Under the pieces are notes generated by a model. That model searched no databases, was not told the origin of the DNA, and saw only the letters and a program-made list of their open reading frames with translations. Position numbers and translations under genes: made by a program. Of a stretch of 64,000 bases of DNA, positions 1-7,578 are shown one piece after another. The number at the start of each line of letters is the position of its first letter. Positions within the stretch are counted from its first letter, which is position 1. The stretch comes from Acidimicrobiia bacterium (GTDB lineage Bacteria; Actinomycetota; Acidimicrobiia; Spongiisociales; Spongiisociaceae), in the NCBI GenBank assembly GCA_022827785.1, contig JAJEIM010000022.1:48931-112930 (forward strand). Reading direction: 5' to 3'.

Positions 1-584
1 TAGGTCTGGATGGACCGGTAGAACTCGGCCACCATCTCGGCGTTGATGGTCCCGCCGGAGTGCGAAAGCTTGCCCTCCGGAATGGTGAACCGGTACTCGA
101 GACCGTCATCCGAGGCGGAGTATCCCGAAGCGAACTGTGGCACCGTGGCGCCGCTCGGGTCGTTCGACAGGATCGCCTCGTAAATGGCGAAGAACGCCGG
201 GTCGTACCAGTTGGTGGTCGCCGGATCGTGCTTGGAGACATCCCGGTTGTAACCCTCGCGCAACGTGCCGCCCGAGACCGGGCCCATCATCGCAGCTTCT
301 GTCGTCGCTGTGGTCTCCGCCGGCGCCGCCGCCTGGGTGGTATCAGCGCCGCCATCCGAGGCAGCTGCGGTGGTGGCGGTGGTAGCGGCGGCGGTAGCTG
401 CGGTGGTGTCGGGCTCGTCGTCCCCGCCGCAGGCTGCCAGTATCGACGCGGCGGCTGCTACTCCCACGCCGGCAACGCCCATACGTTTCATGAACTGGCG
501 CCGCCCGATCTTCTTGGCCATGTACTGCTCGGTGAGTTCGGCCACCTCCGGACCCAAGTCCGGATCCATCCAAGAGTTGCCCAT
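1..584 (-). CDS. Peptide/nickel-type ABC transporter substrate-binding lipoprotein (family 5), C-terminus beyond window
   Basis: Only the first 194 residues are present; the frame is open through base 1. A twin-arginine motif (RRQFMK, residues 28-33) precedes a hydrophobic stretch and a lipobox LAAC with Cys52, so the protein should be exported folded by Tat and lipid-anchored outside the membrane. A Thr/Ala-rich linker follows to about residue 100. The mature start (GGTLREGYN, then TTNWYDPAF) is typical of DppA/OppA-like family 5 binding proteins that feed ABC importers for peptides, nickel or opines. The ATG at 584 is chosen because GGAGGA lies 7 bases upstream; an in-frame ATG at 590 is too close to that site. 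The transporter's permease and ATPase genes are not visible and may lie beyond base 1. The ligand cannot be told from the N-terminus. Confidence 0.85.
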   Translation of the reverse strand, partial: MGNSWMDPDLGPEVAELTEQYMAKKIGRRQFMKRMGVAGVGVAAAASILAACGGDDEPDTTAATAAATTATTAAASDGGADTTQAAAPAETTATTEAAMMGPVSGGTLREGYNRDVSKHDPATTNWYDPAFFAIYEAILSNDPSGATVPQFASGYSASDDGLEYRFTIPEGKLSHSGGTINAEMVAEFYRSIQT

Positions 585-688
585 GAGCATGTCCTCCTTC
601 GCTCGCGCCACGGACGCTAAACGGATATCTTATCCTGTTGCTCGCTACGGCGTGCAAAAAAGGTCGCATCAGATTGGAGAAGGCAGAA

Positions 689-1651
689 ATGGAACGGTTC
701 CTGGTGACAGGATCGGCCGGTTGTATCGGCGCCTGGGCAGTCCATGAGCTGGTCAAGGAAGGATCTCCGGTAGTCACGTTCGACATAAGCGATACTCCCC
801 ATCGCCTGCGGCTCCTGCTGGACGACGACGAGCTGTCCGCCGTCCGGTTCCGCCAGGGGGACATCCGCGACAGCGAGGCGGTCGAGGCGGTGATAACGGA
901 CGACCGGATCACCCATGTGGTCCACCTCGCCGCACTCCAGGTCCCGTTCTGCATGGCCGATCCGATCAATGGCTCACGGGTCAACGTCACCGGCACTCTC
1001 AACGTCCTGGAGGCGGCCCGCCGGTCCGACGGCCGGGTCCGGGGGGTTACCTATGCCAGCTCGATCGGCGTGTTCGGCACCACCGAGATGTACGAGGGCG
1101 GGGTGGTCGACGATGATTCCCCGGCCGCCCCGACCACGCTCTACGGCGCCTACAAGCAGGCCAACGAGTGGACCGCCCGGATCTACAGCGCGGACTGGGG
1201 AGTCGGCTCCGTGGGCCTTCGTCCCTCCGTCATCTACGGACTGGGACGCGATCAGGGCCTCACTTCGGCGGCCACTACGGCGATGCTGTCCGCCGCGGCC
1301 GGAGTCTCCGCCCACATCACCCACGGCGGAACGGTCACCTACCAGCACGCCCAGGACATGGCCCGCATCTTCATCGCCTCCGCCCGCCTCGAGGCCGACC
1401 GGGCCCTGGTGCACAACGTGGGCGGCCCGGTGGCTCACATCTCCGAGGTGGCGGCGGCGATCGACGCCACCTCTCCCGGAATCGTGACCACCTACGACGA
1501 TGCGCCTTTCCCGCTGCCCTCGATCATCGACGGTGCCGGCCTGGAGCGGGTCATCGACATTCCCCAGCGCCCGCTGGCGGAGGGGATTGCCGGAACGGTC
1601 GACGCCTTCCGCCGGTTGCTCGCCGAGGGCCGCGTCCGACCCCCGGCCTAG
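689..1651 (+). CDS. NAD-dependent epimerase/dehydratase (extended SDR)
   Basis: A 320-residue protein with a Rossmann N-terminus (FLVTGSAGCIGAW, variant of TGxxGxxG), an Asp after beta-2 (TFDIS) that favours NAD over NADP, VHLAALQVPF in the usual LAA position, and the catalytic YxxxK as YGAYK with an upstream Ser (YASSIG). This is the layout of nucleotide-sugar epimerases/dehydratases and related extended SDR enzymes; the substrate is not determinable. A TTG at 638 would add 17 residues, but the ATG at 689 is preferred because the Rossmann strand begins immediately after it and GGAGAAGG lies just upstream. It diverges from the binding-protein gene and no obvious pathway partner sits beside it. 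Confidence 0.85.
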   Translation: MERFLVTGSAGCIGAWAVHELVKEGSPVVTFDISDTPHRLRLLLDDDELSAVRFRQGDIRDSEAVEAVITDDRITHVVHLAALQVPFCMADPINGSRVNVTGTLNVLEAARRSDGRVRGVTYASSIGVFGTTEMYEGGVVDDDSPAAPTTLYGAYKQANEWTARIYSADWGVGSVGLRPSVIYGLGRDQGLTSAATTAMLSAAAGVSAHITHGGTVTYQHAQDMARIFIASARLEADRALVHNVGGPVAHISEVAAAIDATSPGIVTTYDDAPFPLPSIIDGAGLERVIDIPQRPLAEGIAGTVDAFRRLLAEGRVRPPA

Positions 1652-1781
1652 CTACCCGGCGAGGGTATGGAAAAGCCCGCGCTTTCGCGGTAGATGAAGG
1701 GGTGGGATCGGAGGACCCGACCCCGACATCAGTTCGAGCCGGCCCTGGGAGCCGGCGACCGCGAAGCGAAAGGAGATCGTG

Positions 1782-2519
1782 ATGGCACACGAACGCAGTT
1801 CCATCACCCACGGAGACACCACCATCGAGTTCGAGGTACGGCGGAGTGACCGCCGGACGAGGACGATCGACCTGGCCGTGACGCCCACCGGCGTGCGGGT
1901 GTACGCCCCCAGAGCCGCACCGGCGGCCGAGCTCGAGCGGTTGGTCAGGGCCAAGGCATCCTGGATACTCGACCACCTGGCTGACCTCCACGGGGCCAAC
2001 CGGCCCGGCCTGCGAGACGGTCAGATCATGCCCTACCTGGGCCGAGCCGTGCCGCTCTCCTACGAAACCGGGGACCTGCCGGGACCAGTGGTGGATTTCA
2101 ACGGGAGCCGGTTCACAGTGACCGTGCCTGCCGGGCAAGACGACGACTCCCTGCTTGTGAGCGTTATCTATGCCTTCGTGGCCTGGTACAACGCCAGAGC
2201 CTGGGAACGGGTCCCCGCCACGGTCGACGCATGGTGGCCACTCCTCGGTCACGGCCCGAAGTCGAGGGTTCTGATCGCTGATCAGAAGAGCCGATGGGCC
2301 AGCTGCGCCCGCGACGGCACCCTACGGTTCAACTGGCGGCTCATCATGCTGGAGCCGAGGCTCATCGACTACGTGGTGGTTCACGAACTCGCCCATCTAG
2401 AGGTCAAGGGCCACCCGCCCGAGTTCTGGAACCGGGTGGCCGCCGCCCTGCCCGACGTGGACGAGCGCCGGAGGGATCTGAAGGAAGCCGTGTCCAACCT
2501 GCCCCTCTGGGACTTGTGA
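1782..2519 (+). CDS. YgjP/WLM-type zinc metallopeptidase (DUF45)
   Basis: A 245-residue cytosolic protein. The C-terminal third carries the zinc-binding HELAH motif (VVVHELAHLEVKGH) followed by PEFW, and upstream the RWASCARDGTLRFNWRL block, both characteristic of the YgjP-like (DUF45, formerly M48-like) family. The third zinc ligand is expected to be the His in KGH. The biological substrate of this family is poorly defined. The ATG at 1782 is chosen over an overlapping GTG at 1779 because AGGAG at 1771-1775 is 6 bases upstream. It ends 14 bases before the convergent Ntn-hydrolase gene; the functional relation to its neighbours is not evident. Confidence 0.85.
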   Translation: MAHERSSITHGDTTIEFEVRRSDRRTRTIDLAVTPTGVRVYAPRAAPAAELERLVRAKASWILDHLADLHGANRPGLRDGQIMPYLGRAVPLSYETGDLPGPVVDFNGSRFTVTVPAGQDDDSLLVSVIYAFVAWYNARAWERVPATVDAWWPLLGHGPKSRVLIADQKSRWASCARDGTLRFNWRLIMLEPRLIDYVVVHELAHLEVKGHPPEFWNRVAAALPDVDERRRDLKEAVSNLPLWDL

Positions 2520-2533
2520 CGCGGGGACCGTAC

Positions 2534-3340
2534 TCAGGACACCGGCACCCGATCGGAGGGGTAGGCGGCCAGGAAGTCATCGACGGCGCCGGGCGACCAG
2601 GCCGGCCCGATGGGGAGGTCCAGTTCCATGAGCGCGGAAGCTTCGCAGGGCCTTCCCCTGCTGACCATCAGCGTGGTCGTCCCCGCCCGGTGGCGGAGTA
2701 CGTAGCTGTAGACGGTGCTGTAGCCCAGGTGGTTGCAAATGCCGGTGCCGCCCTGGTCGTGGCTCCGGAGCAGTTCGAGGATGTCGTCCAGGGAGGCCGC
2801 CCGGTCGAGGCGGCCCTGAGCGGAGGCGATCCGGTCGAGCGTGGTCAGCCGGTCGTCGTTCTCGGGATGAACTCCCAGCTCGGTGTGGTGGTTGGATCGT
2901 GCGGTGGGCCTGTCCGGCCGGAGCACCGCCGTCTGGCGGCTCCGTACCTCGACAGCAGCCTGGCTGTTGTCATCGATCAGGACCAGGTTGCCCCACAGGT
3001 ACGGGCGAGATGCCACCGCTCGCTCCACCGCGGCCACGCCGGAGCTGACATCCGTGCCCTCGCGCAAGGCGATCTCGACCAGGTCGTCGTAGTTGGCGTG
3101 GTCGTCGAGGGTGCGGACGTTGGAATCGCACACCAGCAGGCCGGAGGAGTTGGCCCCGATGGAGAAGCCTGAGAACCGGTCCAGGTCGGGTTCGGTTCCC
3201 GCCCAAGTGGTGATGCCTTCAACGCCGAACACGTCCGGGTCGAGAACCAAGCGGTCGTCGAAGCTCTCCCTGCCGAAGTCCTTGTTCTTGAACAGGAGGT
3301 AGTCGTCAGGTCCGAGCCTGAAGAACCCGGTGGTGCACAA
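2534..3340 (-). CDS. Linear-amide C-N hydrolase / C45-like Ntn hydrolase with N-terminal Cys nucleophile
   Basis: A 268-residue protein of the choloylglycine hydrolase / acyl-coenzyme A:6-APA acyltransferase superfamily, which cleave or transfer acyl groups on linear amides. I place the start at TTG 3340, which puts Cys at position 2 (M-CTTGF); removal of Met would expose the Cys nucleophile these enzymes need. A strong GGGAGG lies 8 bases upstream of that TTG. An in-frame start at 3493 would add 51 residues without family resemblance and would overlap the divergent gene at 3419. Supporting motifs: LLFKNKDF, FSIGANSSGLLVCDSNV, and an ARSNHHTE segment where the family has a substrate-binding Asn and the conserved Asn/His region. 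No signal peptide. Substrate could be a penicillin, bile-salt-like amide, N-acyl amino acid or signal lactone; not decidable here. Confidence 0.75.
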   Translation of the reverse strand: MCTTGFFRLGPDDYLLFKNKDFGRESFDDRLVLDPDVFGVEGITTWAGTEPDLDRFSGFSIGANSSGLLVCDSNVRTLDDHANYDDLVEIALREGTDVSSGVAAVERAVASRPYLWGNLVLIDDNSQAAVEVRSRQTAVLRPDRPTARSNHHTELGVHPENDDRLTTLDRIASAQGRLDRAASLDDILELLRSHDQGGTGICNHLGYSTVYSYVLRHRAGTTTLMVSRGRPCEASALMELDLPIGPAWSPGAVDDFLAAYPSDRVPVS

Positions 3341-3405
3341 CTTGCCGGCCTCCCGTCGCGAGCCAGGACTGTTGCCGGAATTGTAGGTGGACGGGCCCGA
3401 TTCGG

Positions 3406-3411
3406 TATCGT
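3406..3411 (+). promoter_or_regulatory. Leaderless -10 (TATCGT) for the M20 gene
   Basis: TATCGT ends 7 bases before the GTG at 3419, so transcription should begin at or next to the start codon. No Shine-Dalgarno sequence is present. TTGTAG at 3381-3386 could be a poor -35 (19-base spacer). Confidence 0.45.
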
Positions 3412-3418
3412 TGCTGCC

Positions 3419-4582
3419 GTGCCGTCCGAGTTCCGAGGCCAGGCCGACCGCACCAGGGTCGAGCGATTGCTGGTCCGCTACGTCGGTACCCACTCCGTCA
3501 ACCCCGCCATCGACGGGGGCGCCGGCGAGGCCGACCTAGCGAGCCTGCTCTTCTCCGACCTCAGGGATTGGGGCTTCGATCCCGTGCGGGAACCGGTCCA
3601 TCCCGGAGGCCGGGACAACGTCATCGCCAGCCTGCCGGGAAGGGAAGGCGCGCCGGTGGTCATGTTCCACGCCCACCTCGACACGGTGGGCCTGTCCGGC
3701 AAGGCCACCGCAAATGCGCTCTCGACCGGCGGAAACGTGTACGGGCGCGGAGCCTGCGACACCAAGGGGTCTCTGGTGGCGATGGTCGAGGCCCTCCGGT
3801 TGCTGGGGTCGGTGGACGCGGCCGAACGGGCCACGGTCATGCTGGTCGGGGGCATCGACGAGGAGGTTGGCGGGACCGGGGCGCAGGAACTGGCGGCCGC
3901 CCATCCCGAGGTCGACATGGCGGTGCTCGGCGAGCCCACCAGCCTCGAGATCGCCACCGCCCACAAGGGCGTGCTGCGCTTCGACATCGCTACCACCGGC
4001 ATACCGGCGCACTCCTCCAAGCCCCATCTGGGACGCAACGCCATCTACGCGATGGGACGGGTCCTGGACATCCTCCAGACCGACTACCTGGCATCCCTCG
4101 ACCCGGCGGGGCACCCTCTGGCCGGGCCGGCCACGCTCGCCGTCACCACCATCCGCGGCGGTTCCGGTTTCAACGTGGTGCCGGCGGAGTGCGTGATCGG
4201 CCTCGACCGGCGCGTGATCCCCGGCGAGAACCACGAGGCGCTGCTAGAGGAATTCGACGACCTGCTGGGCCGTCTCGACGTCCCGCTGGAGCGCCGGGAT
4301 CCCTTCCTGATGACCGCTCCCCTCGACACCCCGGTTACCGACCCGGTGGTCCAGGCCTTGAAACAGGCCCGGGAGGAGGCCACGGGTGGGGAGGCCGATC
4401 CGATCGGGGTCACCTTCGGCACGGACGCCTCCGCTCTCGCGCCGGCCGGGATCAGCTGCGTGGTGTTCGGACCCGGCAGCATCGACCAGGCCCACTCGGA
4501 CGAGGAGTGGGTGGGCATCGAGGAGACAGCAGTAGCGGCCGAGATCCTGGCCCAGACCGCCCTGAACCTCGCCTCGGGCTGA
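3419..4582 (+). CDS. M20 family metallopeptidase (ArgE/DapE/CPG2 group)
   Basis: A 387-residue di-zinc amidohydrolase. Visible active-site blocks in order: FHAHLDTVG (first zinc His and Asp), YGRGACDTKGS (bridging Asp), GGIDEEVGG (catalytic Glu and zinc Glu), LGEPTSL (zinc ligand region), a dimerisation insert, and near the C-terminus a zinc His in QAHSDEEW. The family removes acyl or aminoacyl groups from amino acids and small peptides (ArgE, DapE, carboxypeptidase G2, acylases). The GTG start at 3419 follows a TATCGT hexamer by 7 bases and lacks a ribosome site, suggesting a leaderless transcript. It is divergent from the Ntn hydrolase, another amide-bond hydrolase, so the two may act on related substrates; that is inference. 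Confidence 0.88.
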   Translation: MPSEFRGQADRTRVERLLVRYVGTHSVNPAIDGGAGEADLASLLFSDLRDWGFDPVREPVHPGGRDNVIASLPGREGAPVVMFHAHLDTVGLSGKATANALSTGGNVYGRGACDTKGSLVAMVEALRLLGSVDAAERATVMLVGGIDEEVGGTGAQELAAAHPEVDMAVLGEPTSLEIATAHKGVLRFDIATTGIPAHSSKPHLGRNAIYAMGRVLDILQTDYLASLDPAGHPLAGPATLAVTTIRGGSGFNVVPAECVIGLDRRVIPGENHEALLEEFDDLLGRLDVPLERRDPFLMTAPLDTPVTDPVVQALKQAREEATGGEADPIGVTFGTDASALAPAGISCVVFGPGSIDQAHSDEEWVGIEETAVAAEILAQTALNLASG

Positions 4583-4600
4583 CCGGACAGGGGGACCGGC

Positions 4601-5314
4601 TTAGGGGGCCTCCGATTCCGGTTTGGCGGCCCGGCGGTCCTCCGATGATGCCAATCTCCATCCCAGGAGACCCATGTAGACGATTCCGCCCAGCGACATC
4701 GCGGCGAACACGGGCGCGAGCGCCAACTCCAAGCTGTCGGAATGCCACGCGGCGATGAAGACCACCAGCGCAGCCACGACCAGTACCGCAACGACGAAGT
4801 TCAGCGCTGGGCGCATGCGCAGGGGTTCCGGGCGGAAGGCAAGTCCCAGCGCCAGGATCGCTGCCCCGGCGAAGCCGACCACGATGGAGGTGAATTGCAG
4901 CCCGTACACCATCCGCTGCATCTCGAGCGCAGATCCGAGCCACTCCTCACGCTCAGCGGCGCTCTCCAGCGCCGCCACCCCCATTCCTGTGATCATGTAG
5001 TCGAGTCCCCGCATCACCATCTGAAGGACAAGGCCGATGGCCATCCCGAGCAGGCCGAGCCGCGCCACCGGGCCTGCATACCGCCGCAGGGTCAGGATCC
5101 CGTGAAGCATCAACAGGCCGCCGAGGAGGATCAAGACCGGCACGGTGTAGGAAAGCACCTCGTTGCGCGCCATCGCCAGCGTGAGGTCTCTCAGGCTGTT
5201 GCTGGGAACCGTGTCCACCGCGCCACGGCCCGGCGATAGCGCATAGCCCACCGCCACTGCCACGGTCCCAACCAAAAGGGACCACCCGCCGAGCCGCTTT
5301 TCCGTCAAGCGCAT
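4601..5314 (-). CDS. Multi-pass membrane protein of unknown function
   Basis: I do not recognise the family. The 237-residue product has about six hydrophobic segments: residues 9-26, 54-75, 85-104, 140-160, 170-190 and 198-220, with a charged stretch (AEREEW) between the third and fourth and an acidic/basic tail (SSEDRRAAKPESE). The second and third helices flank a short basic turn, which predicts cytoplasmic ends. It lies 32 bases downstream of the molybdenum hydroxylase large subunit in the same orientation, so it may be the last gene of that transcript, but nothing in the sequence links it to molybdenum or substrate transport. Confidence 0.7.
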   Translation of the reverse strand: MRLTEKRLGGWSLLVGTVAVAVGYALSPGRGAVDTVPSNSLRDLTLAMARNEVLSYTVPVLILLGGLLMLHGILTLRRYAGPVARLGLLGMAIGLVLQMVMRGLDYMITGMGVAALESAAEREEWLGSALEMQRMVYGLQFTSIVVGFAGAAILALGLAFRPEPLRMRPALNFVVAVLVVAALVVFIAAWHSDSLELALAPVFAAMSLGGIVYMGLLGWRLASSEDRRAAKPESEAP

Positions 5315-5346
5315 GGCGTCCCGCTACAAGTGATCCGCGGTGGCCT

Positions 5347-7578
5347 CTAGGCGGTCCGGAGCCCGGCTGAGATGTGCTCGGGCGTGAGCGGCAGCTCGTC
5401 GAACCAGACGCCCACGGCGTCGTAGATTGCCGCGGACACGGCGGGCGCCAGTGGAATGACCGGCATTTCCGCCATGCCACGCACTCCCAACGGGCCTCTC
5501 GGGTCGGGTATCTCCAGGATCACGCTCTCGACCCGCCGTGGAATGTCACCGATCCCGGGCATCAGGTAGGTGCTCAGGTTGGGGTTGAAGATCCTCCCGT
5601 CCTTGCTCAGGAGCTGCTCGGTCACCGCGTAGCCGTGGGCCTGCGCCACCGCTCCTTCTATCTGTCCTTTCACGAGCCCCGGATTGAGGGCCTTCCCCAC
5701 ATCCACGGCGCACACCACCGACTCCACCTTCAGGTGTCCCGTGTCCACATCGACCGTCACGTCCACCGCCTCCGCCATCCATCCGTAGGCGAAGTTGATG
5801 TCCCCCGCCCCGGTCTCCGGATCCATAGGCTCGGTGGGAGGCGGGGTGAACCGGAAGTTGCCCAGAGCCGGGCGGTCTCCGTCGATCCATCGCTTCTGTG
5901 CCTCCTCTACGGCGCCCAGGATGGAGTTGCCCCCCATCCAGGTCATCCGGGACGCGGAGGCCGAGCCGGCGTCGCCGCTGGTGGCCGTGTCGGAGAAGTG
6001 CGCCTCCACCGCATCGAGACCCACCCCCGCCGCCTCGGCGGCAATCTGGCGGAACACGGTGTGGGCGCCCTGCCCCACCTCCGCACCGGCGTGGTACAAC
6101 ACCACCCGCTCCACCTCGTCGTCCCCCCACAACTCGATGCCCGCCACGCAGCGTTCGGGGAACCCGAACGAGAACCCGATGTTCTTGAAGCCGCAGGCGA
6201 ACCCCCGTCCCCGGCGCTGGCGGGATGCATCCGGGGGCACGGATCGGAACACCGAGAAACCGGCGGTCTCGGCTTCGAGAGGCTTATCCCAGTCAGCGCG
6301 ATCGGCACAAGCCTCGATGACCTCGGGGAGGCTCACCACCGACGGGATCGTCTCCCCCCAGGCGCCCGTATCGCCCTCCCGGTAGCAGTTGAGGAGACGG
6401 AGGGCGACCGGATCCATGCCCAACTCGGCGGCCAGCCGGTTCATCTGACCCTCGGCGGCCAACGCCCCCTGCGGGGCGCCGAAACCCCGGAAGGCGCCGC
6501 CCGGCACCGAATGGGTGTAGACGACCCGGGAATCGGCCTGGATGTTGGGCGCCCGGTAGGGGCCGACCGAGCAGACATGCATGTTGCCCAACACCTTGTT
6601 GGAGGTGTAGTTGTACGCCCCGGCATCCAGCCAGCCCTCGGACTCGACCGCGGTCAGCAACCCGTCGCGGGTGGCGCCCCACCGGGCGTGGAGAACAGCC
6701 CGATGCCGCTTGTGATGCCCGATGATGCTCTCTTCCCGCGTCCACACCGTCCGGACGGGCCGGCGGATCCCCCGCCGGGCCAACTTCCTTACCGCCAGGG
6801 CCAGCACGATCTGGAGCGACATGTCCTCCCGGCCGCCGAAGGCGCCCCCGATGGCCGGGTAGATGACCCTGATGTCCTCGGGATCGACGTCCAGGGAATG
6901 GGCGATCTGCGCCCGGTCCTCGTGGGTCCACTGCCCAGCGATCTCCACCGTGATCCGGTCCGAGTGGTCGAGGTAGGCCACGGCAGCCTCGGGTTGGAGG
7001 TAGGCATGCTCCTGGTGCGGAAGCACGTAGGTGCCCTCCACCACGACGTCCGCCGCGCGCCATCCCTCTTCCATGTCTCCGACCCGGTACTTGAGCTGGT
7101 GGTAGATGTTCGTTTCGTTCCCGTTCTCCGGGTGGACCAGCACGGAACCCGAGAGCGCCGCGTCCAGGTCGGGCACCAGAGGGAGGTCCTCCCACTCGAC
7201 CCGCAGGCGCTTGGCACCCTCGTCGGCGGCCTGGCGGGTCTCGGCCACCACCACCGCGATCTGATCCGCTTCCCAACGGCTTACATCCGAAGGTACGTTG
7301 CTGCGGCCTGTCGCTCCCAGGCCCACCAGCACCGGCTGGTCGGAGAGGGTCAGCCCGTACTCGTTGACGGGAACGTCGGCGGCGGTCACAACTTCCACCA
7401 CTCCCGGAGTGTCGAGCGTGGCGGAGACATCCATGGCCACCATCCGGGCATGGGGACGGTTGCTGAACACCACCTTGGCGCTGAGAGCGTCAACCCGCCG
7501 CAGATCAGCCGGGTAGAGGGTCGCTCCGGTTACCTTGTCAGGGGCATCGCTGCGCTGAGCGGATACCCCGACGGTCAT
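5347..7578 (-). CDS. Xanthine dehydrogenase family, molybdopterin-binding (large) subunit
   Basis: A 743-residue molybdenum hydroxylase catalytic subunit. It begins with the a/b hammerhead domain (DKVTGATLYPADL) and continues with molybdopterin-binding blocks: GGAFGGRED, PGGAFRGFGAPQG, EVGQGAHTVF and, near the end, GMAEMPVIPLAPAVSAAI, where the Glu is in the position of the active-site Glu of xanthine dehydrogenase. The family hydroxylates purines, aldehydes, nicotinate or aromatic acids with water-derived oxygen; the substrate is unclear because specificity residues cannot be aligned by eye. The ATG at 7578 overlaps the stop of the FAD/2Fe-2S gene by 4 bases (ATGA), so the two subunits are translationally coupled. 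It is the second gene of the operon. Confidence 0.9.
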   Translation of the reverse strand: MTVGVSAQRSDAPDKVTGATLYPADLRRVDALSAKVVFSNRPHARMVAMDVSATLDTPGVVEVVTAADVPVNEYGLTLSDQPVLVGLGATGRSNVPSDVSRWEADQIAVVVAETRQAADEGAKRLRVEWEDLPLVPDLDAALSGSVLVHPENGNETNIYHQLKYRVGDMEEGWRAADVVVEGTYVLPHQEHAYLQPEAAVAYLDHSDRITVEIAGQWTHEDRAQIAHSLDVDPEDIRVIYPAIGGAFGGREDMSLQIVLALAVRKLARRGIRRPVRTVWTREESIIGHHKRHRAVLHARWGATRDGLLTAVESEGWLDAGAYNYTSNKVLGNMHVCSVGPYRAPNIQADSRVVYTHSVPGGAFRGFGAPQGALAAEGQMNRLAAELGMDPVALRLLNCYREGDTGAWGETIPSVVSLPEVIEACADRADWDKPLEAETAGFSVFRSVPPDASRQRRGRGFACGFKNIGFSFGFPERCVAGIELWGDDEVERVVLYHAGAEVGQGAHTVFRQIAAEAAGVGLDAVEAHFSDTATSGDAGSASASRMTWMGGNSILGAVEEAQKRWIDGDRPALGNFRFTPPPTEPMDPETGAGDINFAYGWMAEAVDVTVDVDTGHLKVESVVCAVDVGKALNPGLVKGQIEGAVAQAHGYAVTEQLLSKDGRIFNPNLSTYLMPGIGDIPRRVESVILEIPDPRGPLGVRGMAEMPVIPLAPAVSAAIYDAVGVWFDELPLTPEHISAGLRTA

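Noticed and set aside
638..688. TTG start for the epimerase
   Set aside because: Would add residues before the Rossmann strand and lies in the promoter region; ATG 689 has the better ribosome site.
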